Origin: Clostridia bacterium
Lineage (GTDB): Bacteria > Bacillota > Peptococcia > DRI-13 > UBA5745
NCBI GenBank assembly: GCA_018436095.1
Contig: JAHDMJ010000004.1
Span: 1-64,000, forward strand
DNA: 64,000 bases
Direction of reading: 5' to 3'
The notes under the pieces are model-generated. The model searched no databases and had not been told where the DNA came from. It worked only from the letters and a program-made list of their open reading frames with translations. The first letter of the stretch is position 1. Every line of letters starts with the position of its first letter. Positions 42,096-50,645 of the stretch are shown in pieces. A program made the position numbers and the translations under genes.

Positions 42096-42680
42096 ATGAG
42101 AAGCTATGACATTTTTGCGCTTAAACTAATTACCAGTCAAGGGTATCCTTTAGCGATAGGCGGAATTTGTCGGGGGACACCGGGAGAGCTTTGGGAGAAA
42201 CGCTTTAAAAAAATCACTTCGCTGCATCTGCCGTATAAAGATATATATGGGGTAGACCTTGCCATTGCCAAGGCAATTCAAGAAATCGGCAGTTGCCAGT
42301 CTCTGTTAATAGCTGGATGCAGCCTGGATGTAGGTGCAAGTATCGCAAAGGGAAACAGTACAGGAGGAGTAATTGGCTGCCCGTGGCAGCCGATTGCTTC
42401 GTCCCAAGGGGACTGTGAGATTTTACCCTGTGGCTTTTCTCTTTATACTGAACCGGGAGGGCCAGGTTTCGCGGCCCTGGCCGATCCAGCCAAAACCAAG
42501 GATACTGTAATAGCTATAAAAAATCTCGGCTGTTTTGCATCGAATGAGGAGATTATTAATTGTATCAACTTTAAGGGCATTAATACATATCTTTTGGTTT
42601 TTGACGGCAGCGGGTCAGATACACAGGGACGTTTAATTGCGGCAAACTTCGAAAAGACCAAGGTCATATCATTAATTTAA
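42096..42680 (+). CDS. Unrecognised protein (194 aa), last gene of the LarA operon
   Basis: Not recognised. A soluble 194-residue protein with GCSLDVGASIAKGNSTGG and CPWQPIASSQGDCEILPC, several cysteines and a glycine-rich loop that could bind a nucleotide or cofactor. No signal peptide. The ATG follows GGGGCGGAG. It is 27 bp after the LarA homologue and just before a terminator, so it belongs to the operon. Confidence 0.65.
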   Translation: MRSYDIFALKLITSQGYPLAIGGICRGTPGELWEKRFKKITSLHLPYKDIYGVDLAIAKAIQEIGSCQSLLIAGCSLDVGASIAKGNSTGGVIGCPWQPIASSQGDCEILPCGFSLYTEPGGPGFAALADPAKTKDTVIAIKNLGCFASNEEIINCINFKGINTYLLVFDGSGSDTQGRLIAANFEKTKVISLI

Positions 42681-42696
42681 TAGAAGAAAGAACTGA

Positions 42697-42732
42697 AAAA
42701 AGAAAATCCCACTAAACTGAGATTTTCTTTTC
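42697..42732 (+). terminator. Rho-independent terminator after the LarA operon
   Basis: AAAAAGAAAATC and GATTTTCTTTT form the stem around CCACTAAACTGA, ending in T-rich sequence. Confidence 0.78.
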
Positions 42733-42766
42733 ATTCAGGAGGCAAATGAAGCAAATAATAATAGAA

Positions 42767-42795
42767 TTGCACTTGATTTTTGGCCATGGTATAAT
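42767..42795 (+). promoter_or_regulatory. Promoter of mscL
   Basis: TTGCAC, a 17-bp spacer and a perfect TATAAT, 41 bp before the mscL start codon. Confidence 0.72.
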
Positions 42796-42836
42796 TTCTC
42801 AAATAGCTTATCCGAAATTATATCTGGAGGTGTCCC

Positions 42837-43256
42837 ATGAAAGGGATTATCAATGAGTTTAAAACATTTATTGCCAGGGGCAATGTGGTCGATCTGGCTG
42901 TTGGTATTATTATCGGTACCGCTTTTACGGCCATTGTTAATGCTTTGGTTCAAGGCATATTCATGCCGGTTATCGGTATTTTGGTGGGCGGTGTGAATTT
43001 TACCGATCTGAAGATAGTCCTGAAGCCTGCCGCCGGGGATGTGGCGGAAGTAGCCATTGCTTATGGTGATTTTATTCAACAGGTAATCAATTTTTTAATC
43101 ATTGCCTTTGTAGTTTTCATGATGGTCAAATTTATCAACCGGTTTAAGAAAAAGCAAGAAGAGTGCCCAGCCCCCGCTCCTGTCCTACCGGCTCCCTCCG
43201 ATGAAGCTCTTCTGCTTACGGAAATCCGGGACCTGCTGAAAGAAAACAAGAATTAG
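42837..43256 (+). CDS. mscL: Large-conductance mechanosensitive channel
   Basis: A 139-residue MscL, the pentameric membrane channel that opens under osmotic downshock. The N-terminal helix and first span are MKGIINEFKTFIARGNVVDLAVGIIIGTAF in outline (residues 1-30), with the second span FLIIAFVVFMMVKFIN and a charged C-terminal helix. A proline-alanine linker (CPAPAPVLPAPS) precedes the last helix. ATG after CTGGAGGTG. Single-gene unit with its own promoter. Confidence 0.95.
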   Translation: MKGIINEFKTFIARGNVVDLAVGIIIGTAFTAIVNALVQGIFMPVIGILVGGVNFTDLKIVLKPAAGDVAEVAIAYGDFIQQVINFLIIAFVVFMMVKFINRFKKKQEECPAPAPVLPAPSDEALLLTEIRDLLKENKN

Positions 43257-43597
43257 TTAGCCGCAGTATAGATTTCATAATAGCCTGAGTTGATAAATAG
43301 GTTAAAAAGCAGCAATAAAGAATTATTAATAGAAAATCAGAATAAGAAAAAGAGCATGATCTCCTTTTTACCTCGATTGCAGGCCAGTTGTCGGCTGCCG
43401 GCAGGGTATCAGGGGATATGCTCTATTTTTTGTTCGCTTTATTTCAGATCATGGTTTTCAGGCGATTTTGACCAGTGTGCCTATATCGGATGGAAGCGAT
43501 TTTATGATTTTACGCAGGTTTCAAGTTTAAAGTGTGTTGACTCCTTGAAAAGCGGTTATAGACTGCCTGGTCACTACTTGAAAGGTTCTTGAGAAAA
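43257..43597. other. Non-coding gap between mscL and the cupin gene
   Basis: About 340 bp with no supportable gene. It contains an imperfect inverted repeat (AAAAAGAGCATGATCTCC near 43347, GGGGATATGCTCTATTTTT near 43413) that could form a long hairpin and serve as the mscL terminator. Confidence 0.5.
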
Positions 43598-43948
43598 TTA
43601 GTTTTCACGGTTTTCCGGAAAGAGAACGATTAAAAGCATTTTAAAGCGCTCCTGAGCGTAGACGGCGTGAGGAATCGTAGCCGGCATGACGATGGCTTCT
43701 TTTTCCCGCAGGATATGATCCACACCGTCTATGGTGATGCGGCCTTCGCCTTCCAATACCAAAACCATTGCGTCACCTTTGGAATCGTGGCTGCTGATCT
43801 CTTCACCTTTATCGAAAGCGAAAAGGGTCAGGCTGTGATGTTTGCTTTGAGCCAAAGTCCTGCTGACGATTTGGCCGTCAAGATAAGATACCTGACCGGC
43901 AAAGTCCAATACCTGACTGTGCTCTATATTGCGGATAAACTTTTCCAT
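43598..43948 (-). CDS. Small cupin-domain protein
   Basis: A 116-residue single-domain cupin. The barrel shows GEEISSHDSKGDAMVLVLEGEG (cupin motif 1 with one His) and IVMPATIPHAVYA (motif 2 with one His), so a metal site may be partial. Such proteins bind small ligands or sense oxidants; function unknown. ATG at 43948 behind AGGAGGAG. It stands alone; a palindrome 147 bp upstream may be its operator. Confidence 0.83.
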   Translation of the reverse strand: MEKFIRNIEHSQVLDFAGQVSYLDGQIVSRTLAQSKHHSLTLFAFDKGEEISSHDSKGDAMVLVLEGEGRITIDGVDHILREKEAIVMPATIPHAVYAQERFKMLLIVLFPENREN

Positions 43949-44094
43949 GGTTTCTCCTCCTGTCATTCAGTAAAATTCTGGCGAATACTACTGTGATTTA
44001 CTCTGGCAAGTTTTGCTTGGCTCTGTTTTACGCTGCTTTGCTCAGTATGTCCTGGACTTTCTATAATAATCATACCGGAAAAAGATTGGAAAAT

Positions 44095-44112
44095 ATGTTG
44101 CATATACAACAT
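44095..44112. promoter_or_regulatory. Palindrome ATGTTG-N6-CAACAT upstream of the cupin gene
   Basis: Sixteen of 18 bases are symmetric around ATAT. It lies 147 bp before the cupin start, and could be an operator for a homodimeric regulator, possibly of FNR/Crp-like size. No regulator gene is adjacent. Confidence 0.4.
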
Positions 44113-44232
44113 GAATTAAATTTTTAGTGGAAGAATGACGGCGGCCGGGCTGATACTGGAAACAGGTTATTGTCGAACACCAGCCTCTACTAAACCAGGC
44201 CGCTTCAAGCGGCTTCCGCACCCCCGTTTGAG

Positions 44233-44311
44233 CAAAATTGCAAGTTTGTTCACATAGTCATGGCATTTTGCACAGTTAGCCTAAGCTAACGATGACAAAC
44301 CTGCAATTTTG
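44233..44311. repeat. Repeat cluster 3: one forward and one inverted copy
   Basis: CAAAATTGCAAGTTTGT (44233-44249) and the inverted ACAAACCTGCAATTTTG (44295-44311) frame a short centre with GCACAGTTAGCCTAAGCTAAC. It is the shortest version of the repeat family of clusters 2 and 4, immediately followed by a GC-rich tandem repeat. Confidence 0.8.
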
Positions 44312-44319
44312 GGAGCAGC

Positions 44320-44555
44320 TCCGTGCCGTGCTGCCGCCGCTGCCGTGCCGTCGCTGCTGCCGTGCCGCCGCTGCTGCCGTGCTGCCACCGCCACTGCCGT
44401 GCCGCCACTGCCGTGCCGCCGCTGCCGTGCCGCTGCTGCCGTGCCGCCACTGCCGTGCTGCCACCGCCACTGCCGTGCCGCCACTGCCGTGCCGCCGCTG
44501 CCGTGCCGCTGCTGCCGTGCCGCCACTGCCGTGCCACTGCCGTGCCGTCGCCAAG
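44320..44555. repeat. GC-rich tandem repeat (GCCGTGCCGCCACT-like units)
   Basis: About 235 bp built from GCCGTGCCGCCACT, GCCGTGCCGCTGCT and related units; a longer period of about 80 bp also repeats (44368 onward versus 44446 onward). All six frames read as alanine/arginine/proline-rich strings, so the ORFs here are artefacts. It ends 52 bp before the pheB start codon. Confidence 0.88.
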
Positions 44556-44607
44556 TTGCCTTCTGGCGCCATTAAAACAATTGTACTCCCAAAGGAAAAG
44601 TGATAAA

Positions 44608-45108
44608 ATGTCTTTTACAGGCGGACGCTATTTTTTTGTGGATGGAAAGGCGGAAGGGGCTTTGAAAGCGAAAAAAGTGAGTAAATCCTATATCGTAAGG
44701 GAAGATATCCTGCCCGAGGCCATTTTAAAAACTGCCCAGGCCAAGGAAATGCTGATGAGAGGGGACGCTTTGACTGTCAATGAAGCAGTGGAGCGGGCCG
44801 GCCTCAGCCGCAGCGCTTTTTATAAATACCGGGATGGGGTTTTGCCTTACACCCGGGAGGATAAAGAAAAAGTGACGGCAATGACCTTGATTCTGGAGCA
44901 CCGCTCCGGCGTACTGTCCAATGTGCTTAATACGGTAGCCGCCATGAAAGGAAATATTGTTTCCATCAATCAAAGTATGCCTGTTCAGGGAGTGGCGGTA
45001 GCCACTATGAATGTAAATACCACCTTAATCAGGGATATAGGGGGTTTAGTGGAAAACTTACAAGCTCAAGAAGGCGTAAAAAAAGTAGAAGTTGTAACCC
45101 AGTTATAG
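44608..45108 (+). CDS. pheB: ACT-domain protein PheB
   Basis: A 166-residue PheB/UPF0735 protein: an N-terminal helix-turn-helix-like part (ALTVNEAVERAGLSRSAFYKY) and a C-terminal ACT domain (TLILEHRSGVLSNVLNTVAA and NIVSINQSMP), a typical amino-acid sensor. The start is ATG at 44608 after AAAGGAAAA; longer readings run into the tandem repeat. It precedes two homoserine dehydrogenase genes and thrB, as in other Bacillota, and may sense an aspartate-family or aromatic amino acid. Confidence 0.88.
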   Translation: MSFTGGRYFFVDGKAEGALKAKKVSKSYIVREDILPEAILKTAQAKEMLMRGDALTVNEAVERAGLSRSAFYKYRDGVLPYTREDKEKVTAMTLILEHRSGVLSNVLNTVAAMKGNIVSINQSMPVQGVAVATMNVNTTLIRDIGGLVENLQAQEGVKKVEVVTQL

Positions 45109-45304
45109 TGTACTATCCCGCTGAACATTCGGTTTGCTGCTTGCCTGTTTTCCCGGTTGCGGCGCTGGTTCCTCGCCATAGCTCCGGCTAGGCCTCGTCC
45201 CTCCGCCCTGCATTGGAAAACGTATTCGGCTCGGCGCGGCAATTCCAAATATCGCGGGTCAATGCATTAAAGGATTGAGCCCAAACAAGAAATGGGGGAA
45301 AACC

Positions 45305-46594
45305 ATGGAGAAAATAAAAATTGCGGTGCTGGGCCTGGGCACCTTGGGGCAAGGCATAATCACCATGCTCAATACGCAGAGAGAGCAGTTGGCCAAAAAT
45401 GCCGGCTGTCCGATTGAGCTGGGCCGGGTACTGGAAAAATATTTAACAAAAAAGCGGGGTATCCCTCTGCCTGAGGGTATGTGCACCAACCGCTGGGAAG
45501 ATATCTTGAACGATGATTCCATTCAGATTATTGTGGAAACCATCGGCGGCATTGAGCCGGCCCGCACCTATATTTTGCAGGCTTTGCAAGGGGGCAAAAG
45601 CGTAGTTACCGCCAATAAAGACCTTTTGGCCGCTTATGGCCAGGAGCTTTTCCGGGCGGCCCGGGAGGCAAAGCGGGATCTTTATTTTGAAGCCAGCGTA
45701 GGCGGCGCCATCCCCATCATAGGCCCTCTGCGCCAAAGCCTTATTGCCGACAGGCTTTCCCAGGTCATGGGCATTATTAACGGCACCACCAACTACGTTT
45801 TAACCAAAATGGAAGAGGAAAACAGCAGTTTTGAAAAGGCTCTCCAGGAAGCCCAGGATTCAGGCTTTGCCGAAGCTGATCCCACTGCCGATATAGAGGG
45901 CCACGACGCTGCCCGCAAGGCTGCTATTTTGGCCACCCTGGCCTTTCACAGCCAAGTTAATTTTAACGACGTCTACGCCGAAGGCATCAGCAAAATCACC
46001 AAGGAAGATATGGCCCTGGCCCGCAATCTGGGATACCGGATCAAGCTGCTGGCCATTTGCCGCAATGACGGCGAAGTCATCGAGGCCCGGGTTCACCCCG
46101 CTTTAATTCCGCTGGATCATCCTTTAAGCGGCGTCCGTGATATCTACAATGCTATTTTTGTAAAGGGGCCGGAGCTGGGTGAGACTATGTTTTACGGCGT
46201 GGGTACCGGCCAGCTGCCCAGCGCCAGCGCAGTGCTGGGGGATGTGGTGGCCGTGGCCCGCAATATCCGTTACGACTGTCAGGGCCGGCTAAACATGGTG
46301 GAAAACAGGATCCTGCCCATATTGCCCATAGAAAAAGTCAAAACCCGGTTTTTCCTGCGGCTTTTGCTGAAGGATGAAGCCGGCGCTTTAGCCCAGGTTA
46401 CCGATATTCTCGGCCAATGGGGGGTCAGCATTGCCAGATTGGTCCAGATTGTGCTGGACAGCGGCGATGCGGAACTGGTTTTTGTGACTCATGAGGTGGC
46501 CAACGGCCAAATGCAGCAAGCTGTGGCCAAAATCCGCCAGTTGGCGGTGACCAAAAAAGTTTTGACTTTGCTGCGGGTTGAAGATAGCAATTAA
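45305..46594 (+). CDS. hom: Homoserine dehydrogenase, copy 1
   Basis: A 429-residue enzyme that reduces aspartate semialdehyde to homoserine. The NAD(P) motif is VLGLGTLGQGIITML; VVTANKDLLA holds a catalytic Lys; EADPTADIEGHDAARKAAIL holds the substrate Asp and Lys; the C-terminal ACT domain starts near FFLRLLLKDEAGALAQVTDI. The start is ATG at 45305 with GGGGGAA upstream; a TTG at 45275 has no spaced ribosome site. It is followed at 45 bp by a second copy of nearly the same length. Confidence 0.92.
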   Translation: MEKIKIAVLGLGTLGQGIITMLNTQREQLAKNAGCPIELGRVLEKYLTKKRGIPLPEGMCTNRWEDILNDDSIQIIVETIGGIEPARTYILQALQGGKSVVTANKDLLAAYGQELFRAAREAKRDLYFEASVGGAIPIIGPLRQSLIADRLSQVMGIINGTTNYVLTKMEEENSSFEKALQEAQDSGFAEADPTADIEGHDAARKAAILATLAFHSQVNFNDVYAEGISKITKEDMALARNLGYRIKLLAICRNDGEVIEARVHPALIPLDHPLSGVRDIYNAIFVKGPELGETMFYGVGTGQLPSASAVLGDVVAVARNIRYDCQGRLNMVENRILPILPIEKVKTRFFLRLLLKDEAGALAQVTDILGQWGVSIARLVQIVLDSGDAELVFVTHEVANGQMQQAVAKIRQLAVTKKVLTLLRVEDSN

Positions 46595-46639
46595 ATCTTA
46601 ATAAAGATTATGAGGAATAAAGCGTAAGGAGAGAATAAA

Positions 46640-47929
46640 ATGGAAACAGTTAATGTAGCGGTTTTGGGGATGGGAACCGTAGGCCAAGGGGTAGCCATCA
46701 TGCTGATCAAACAGCAGGAATTTTGGAAAAAACAACTGGGCTGCCAACTGGTATTAAAGCGCATCTTAGAGAAATACCAGGATAAGCAATTGGATTTTGA
46801 CCGGGGGGCAATCGATATATCCGGCAATTGGCAGGACATAGTGGAGGATCCGGAAATCCACATTGTTATCGAAACGATGGGCGGTATTGAACCGGCCAAA
46901 ACCTTTATCAGCGAAGCCTTAAAAAGCGGCAAGCATGTGGTTACCGCCAATAAAGACTTATTGGCCCTGCACGGCCAGGAGCTTTTTGCTATTGCCAAAG
47001 AAAAAGGTGTTGACCTTTATTTTGAAGCCAGTGTAGGCGGGGCTATACCTATTCTCAGCGCTTTAAGGCAGAACCTGACGGCTGATCCGCCGAAAGAGGT
47101 TATGGGTATCGTCAACGGCACCACCAATTATATTTTGACCAGAATGGCCAAAGAAGGCGGAGATTTTGCCGCTATCTTAGCCGATGCCCAAAAACTGGGC
47201 TATGCTGAAGCTAATCCCGCTTCCGACGTGGAAGGCATCGATTCCGGGCGGAAGGCTGCTGTTTTATCCACCCTGGCTTTTCACAGCCAAGTGACCTTAG
47301 ACGACGTCTATATTCAGGGTATCACCGAAATCACCAGGGAAGACATAACCTTTGCCGATCAGATGGGCTACGCCATCAAGCTTTTGGCCCTATGCAAAGA
47401 GGTGGAGGGCAAAATCGAAGCCAGGGTTCATCCTACCCTGCTGCCGAAGAGCCATCCCCTGGCTTCCGTTCAGGATACCTTTAACGCCATTTTTGTGAAA
47501 GGCGATAATCTGGGAGAGGTTATGCTTTATGGCCGGGGAGCGGGCCGTTTTCCCACAGCCAGCGCTATCTTGGGTGACGTGACGGAAATCGTCAGGAATA
47601 TGCGTTTCGGCTGCTCCGGCAGGCTTAATGAAGTCTGCCAGCGGGAAAAAGCTATCCTGCCCATCGAAGAAGTAAAAACCCGGTTTTTCCTGCGGTTGTT
47701 GCTGGCGGATAAGCCCGGCGTATTGGCTTTAATCACTAAAGCCCTGAGCAAATATCAGGTCAGCCTGGATACAGTCAATCAGATCGATTTAAAAGGCGGC
47801 GACGCCGAGCTGGTTTTCGTTACCCACGTGGTAAGAGAAGGGGATATGCAAAAAGCCCTGGAGGAAATTCGCAGCCTGGATGTGACGAAAGAAATCATTA
47901 CCATATTACGGGTGGAAGGTGTAGCTTAA
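46640..47929 (+). CDS. hom: Homoserine dehydrogenase, copy 2
   Basis: A 429-residue tandem paralogue of the preceding enzyme with the same domains (VLGMGTVGQGVAIML; VVTANKDLLALHGQ; EANPASDVEGIDSGRKAAVL; C-terminal ACT domain). The catalytic residues are kept in both, while the NAD-binding regions and ACT domains differ, so they may differ in cofactor use or feedback control. RBS AAGGAGAG. It ends 3 bp before thrB. Confidence 0.92.
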   Translation: METVNVAVLGMGTVGQGVAIMLIKQQEFWKKQLGCQLVLKRILEKYQDKQLDFDRGAIDISGNWQDIVEDPEIHIVIETMGGIEPAKTFISEALKSGKHVVTANKDLLALHGQELFAIAKEKGVDLYFEASVGGAIPILSALRQNLTADPPKEVMGIVNGTTNYILTRMAKEGGDFAAILADAQKLGYAEANPASDVEGIDSGRKAAVLSTLAFHSQVTLDDVYIQGITEITREDITFADQMGYAIKLLALCKEVEGKIEARVHPTLLPKSHPLASVQDTFNAIFVKGDNLGEVMLYGRGAGRFPTASAILGDVTEIVRNMRFGCSGRLNEVCQREKAILPIEEVKTRFFLRLLLADKPGVLALITKALSKYQVSLDTVNQIDLKGGDAELVFVTHVVREGDMQKALEEIRSLDVTKEIITILRVEGVA

Positions 47930-47932
47930 TCC

Positions 47933-48859
47933 ATGTTATTGATCAAAGTGCCGGCTACGGCGGCCAATCTGGGGCCGGGTATCGATTCCTTCGGCATTGC
48001 CTTGAATCTATACAATGAAATTATTGTCAGAGAAAAATCAGACAGCCCTTTCCCCAAAGGTTACTACAGCCTCAGCGGCCCCCATCTGGCCATGACGGCG
48101 GCGGCGAAGCTGGCAGAGGAAGCAGGCCGGCGCTTGCCGGAGCTGGAATTTGCCATCAGAGCCAGAGTGCCCCGTTCCCGGGGCTTAGGCAGCAGCGCTA
48201 CGCTGACGGTAGCGGGCTTGAAGGCGGCCAACTACTTCCTCAATGCCGGTTTAGATAATGACCAGTTGCTGTCTTTGGCCTCAGCCTTGGAAGGCCATCC
48301 GGATAATGCGGCGCCGGCATTACTGGGCGGTTTCGTCATTACGATCCAGGAAGGCGGGGCTATCCGCTATTTGCGGACCATGCCGGCTAAATCTTTGCAG
48401 GTGCTGGCGGCAGTACCGGATTTTGAATTGAAGACGTCCAACTCCCGGAAGGTTTTGCCTGCGGAAGTAGCTTATAGCGACGCTGTGTTTAATGTGGGCC
48501 GGGCTTCCCTTTTAGCCGGGGCGTTGATTAGCGGCCGCCATGATTTGCTGCGGCAGGCCATGGCCGACCGGCTTCATCAGCCCTACCGCCAGCCTTTGGT
48601 GACAGGGTTGGATCAAGTGATGGGAGTTGCCTTGGCTGCCGGCGCCTATGGGGTGTGCCTTTCCGGTTCCGGTCCTTCCGTATTGGTGTTTTGCGGCCGC
48701 AATAAAGAGGCTATCGGCTCAGTCATCACCAAAGCCTGGCAAGACGGGGAGATTAGCTGCCGGGTCTACCATCTGCGCATTTGCGGCAAGGGGGCGGAGG
48801 TTAGCTGGCATGAGGATGAACGGAGCTTGCTGAAACAGGTAGGACACCGCCGCCGCTAA
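47933..48859 (+). CDS. thrB: Homoserine kinase
   Basis: A 308-residue GHMP kinase that phosphorylates homoserine on the way to threonine. The ATP motif is PRSRGLGSSATLTVAGL, preceded by VPATAANLGPGIDSFGIALN, with SGSGPSVLVF as the third motif. ATG at 47933, 3 bp after the homoserine dehydrogenase stop, with GGAAGGTG inside the upstream gene. Threonine synthase and aspartate kinase genes are not in the window. Confidence 0.94.
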   Translation: MLLIKVPATAANLGPGIDSFGIALNLYNEIIVREKSDSPFPKGYYSLSGPHLAMTAAAKLAEEAGRRLPELEFAIRARVPRSRGLGSSATLTVAGLKAANYFLNAGLDNDQLLSLASALEGHPDNAAPALLGGFVITIQEGGAIRYLRTMPAKSLQVLAAVPDFELKTSNSRKVLPAEVAYSDAVFNVGRASLLAGALISGRHDLLRQAMADRLHQPYRQPLVTGLDQVMGVALAAGAYGVCLSGSGPSVLVFCGRNKEAIGSVITKAWQDGEISCRVYHLRICGKGAEVSWHEDERSLLKQVGHRRR

Positions 48860-48897
48860 GAAAGAGACAAGTAAATATGTTATATGTTATAAGTACA

Positions 48898-48931
48898 ATA
48901 AAAAACGGGCTCCGAGGGAGCTCGTTTTTTG
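48898..48931 (+). terminator. Rho-independent terminator after thrB
   Basis: AAAAAACGGGCTCC and GGAGCTCGTTTTTT form a stem with one wobble pair and a short loop, followed by T. Confidence 0.88.
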
Positions 48932-48974
48932 TTAATAATCCATTGTATATATTTAGATGTATAGTATACCTATT

Positions 48975-49025
48975 GACGGGATAAAAAGAGAGGGGGATGG
49001 CTGCCTGGCTCAAAGGCAGCCGTCC
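48975..49025 (-). terminator. Terminator of the methyl-transfer minus-strand operon
   Basis: Stem GGATGGCTGCCT with AGGCAGCCGTCC (one wobble pair); on the minus strand it is followed by a C- and T-rich run (CCCCCTCTCTTTTTATC). Confidence 0.72.
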
Positions 49026-49088
49026 ATGCCTTTCCCGCAATAGGATCGGCCACGTTAGAACTGAGTTAAGATGAATGAAGAGATTGTT

Positions 49089-50642
49089 TTAGGCAGCTTT
49101 CTTAATGGAGCTGTCTTGTACCTTGTAGAACCGGCGGCCGGCTTTAGCAAGCATGTTGAAGAATTCCTCGGAATCCGCAGCATCCTGCCTGGTAACCAGA
49201 CTGACTACATACATACAGATGGTAGAACCCAGCATACCGATGGCGCCGTACCAGGTGCCGCCAATGTTCCAGACGAAGTAGGTCATAAGCACCAGCACAG
49301 TGCCGACAATGGAGGAAACAATGGCCGCCTGCTTCGTTGCCTTCTTCCAGTAGATACCGAAAACCAGTACAGGGAAGAGGGGCATAACGATGGCGATGGA
49401 GAACATGATCAAAGTAAAGATCAGTTCCGGCGGATTGATGGCCAAAACGATAGAGCCTAAACCCAGTATAGCGATAATCACCCGGTTGATAGTGGTTTCT
49501 TTTTCCTTAGGGATATTGACCTTAAAGGTGCCTTTGATCAAGTCTGTGGAGACAATGGCAGAGGCTACGCTAAGGAAAGCATTGGCTGTAGACAGGCCCA
49601 CGGCGCAGGCGCCTACAAAGAAACCGATCATCAGGAAGACGGCTAAGTTGGGGCTGTAGGCCACAACGAAATTATGGATCATGTAAGGAATGATCAGTTC
49701 GCTGTCGGAACTAGCCAGGTTATTGACCAAAGCCAAGCCTACCAGACCGATAAACATGGTACCTGTCCAAACGATAGCCTGCAGGATAGGTGTGAAGTAG
49801 GACAAACGCCGCTGGGCTTTCAGGTTGTCGCCGAAATAGCCGGAACGGACAAAGACGTGGGGCAGCATGATGGTCCAGCCAATAGCACAGGAGAAAGGAT
49901 AGCCGAAGCGGCCGCTGTAAGGCACCCAGCCGCTGGGTCCGGGATAAGAGAAGAAGGTAGGAGTGTTAGCCTTCAGGGTGGCCAGAGCCGCACCCAGGGA
50001 ACCGCCGAAGCCTACGATGAGACAGGCGATAACGATGGCCCAGAGCAGACCGATGAAGATCAGACCTTGAATCGTATCGGCCATAGCGGCAGATTTAACG
50101 CCGCCGATGCAGACGAAGATGGTCATAATCAGGCCGACCACGATAACGGCAGTTTGGTAGTTGATGTTGCCGCCGGTAGCATATTGAGCTGCCTGGGCAA
50201 TAGCAACCAAAACAGAAGAGATATAAGGGAAGGAAGCTCCCAAAAAGATAAGGCCTAAAACTGTAGTTAAAGCGGGGCTTTTGAACCGTTCAAAATAGAA
50301 GTCGGCCGGCGTGGAAAAAGTACCGCCTTTAACCTGGTTGATTAACCAGACTTTATTCATGGTGAAATGAGCGATAATGGGGAATAAGGGAATATAGCTC
50401 ATTTCCGAAAGCCAGTAGCCCAGACCGCCCCGATAGTAGGCGCCGGGGCCGGCAAAGAAGACCCAGGTGCTCATCAAAGAGGCGATATACGTCATAACCA
50501 ATACAGGCCAGGCTACGGATGCGGTAAGCAGACTGCCCCCTTGGCTTTGCCGCCGTTCCTGCATGGTCACATAGGAGGCTACGCCGATGAGGAAACACAT
50601 ATAACAGGCAAAGGCAATCCATATAGTGGTTGAACTCAACAT
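49089..50642 (-). CDS. Sodium:solute symporter (SSS) family transporter
   Basis: A 517-residue carrier with about 13 membrane spans, of the PanF/PutP superfamily. FAGPGAYYRGGLGYWLSEMSY, QGLIFIGLLWAIVIACL and the helix-rich C-terminus are typical. ATG behind GGAGGAAT. It follows the gene of a small two-span partner with 3 bp between and lies downstream of an MttB-family methyltransferase, so it probably imports the methylated amine or betaine demethylated by the cluster. Exact substrate unknown. Confidence 0.88.
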   Translation of the reverse strand: MLSSTTIWIAFACYMCFLIGVASYVTMQERRQSQGGSLLTASVAWPVLVMTYIASLMSTWVFFAGPGAYYRGGLGYWLSEMSYIPLFPIIAHFTMNKVWLINQVKGGTFSTPADFYFERFKSPALTTVLGLIFLGASFPYISSVLVAIAQAAQYATGGNINYQTAVIVVGLIMTIFVCIGGVKSAAMADTIQGLIFIGLLWAIVIACLIVGFGGSLGAALATLKANTPTFFSYPGPSGWVPYSGRFGYPFSCAIGWTIMLPHVFVRSGYFGDNLKAQRRLSYFTPILQAIVWTGTMFIGLVGLALVNNLASSDSELIIPYMIHNFVVAYSPNLAVFLMIGFFVGACAVGLSTANAFLSVASAIVSTDLIKGTFKVNIPKEKETTINRVIIAILGLGSIVLAINPPELIFTLIMFSIAIVMPLFPVLVFGIYWKKATKQAAIVSSIVGTVLVLMTYFVWNIGGTWYGAIGMLGSTICMYVVSLVTRQDAADSEEFFNMLAKAGRRFYKVQDSSIKKAA

Positions 50643-50645
50643 GGG

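Noticed and set aside
38540-42680. D-proline reductase (prd) or glycine reductase type operon
   Set aside because: No selenocysteine context, no PrdA/PrdB-like sequence and no RnfC-like partner; the LarA residues point elsewhere.
43290-43592. 100-residue ORF after mscL
   Set aside because: No ribosome site, no recognisable composition or motif, and it overlaps a probable hairpin.
44276-44603. Several long ORFs over the GC-rich tandem repeat
   Set aside because: All frames are open only because the repeat lacks stop codons; the products are alanine/arginine/proline strings without ribosome sites.
45109-45304. Riboswitch upstream of the homoserine dehydrogenase genes
   Set aside because: Inverted segments exist (ATTGGAA and TTCCAAA), but no T-box, SAM or lysine riboswitch core could be matched.
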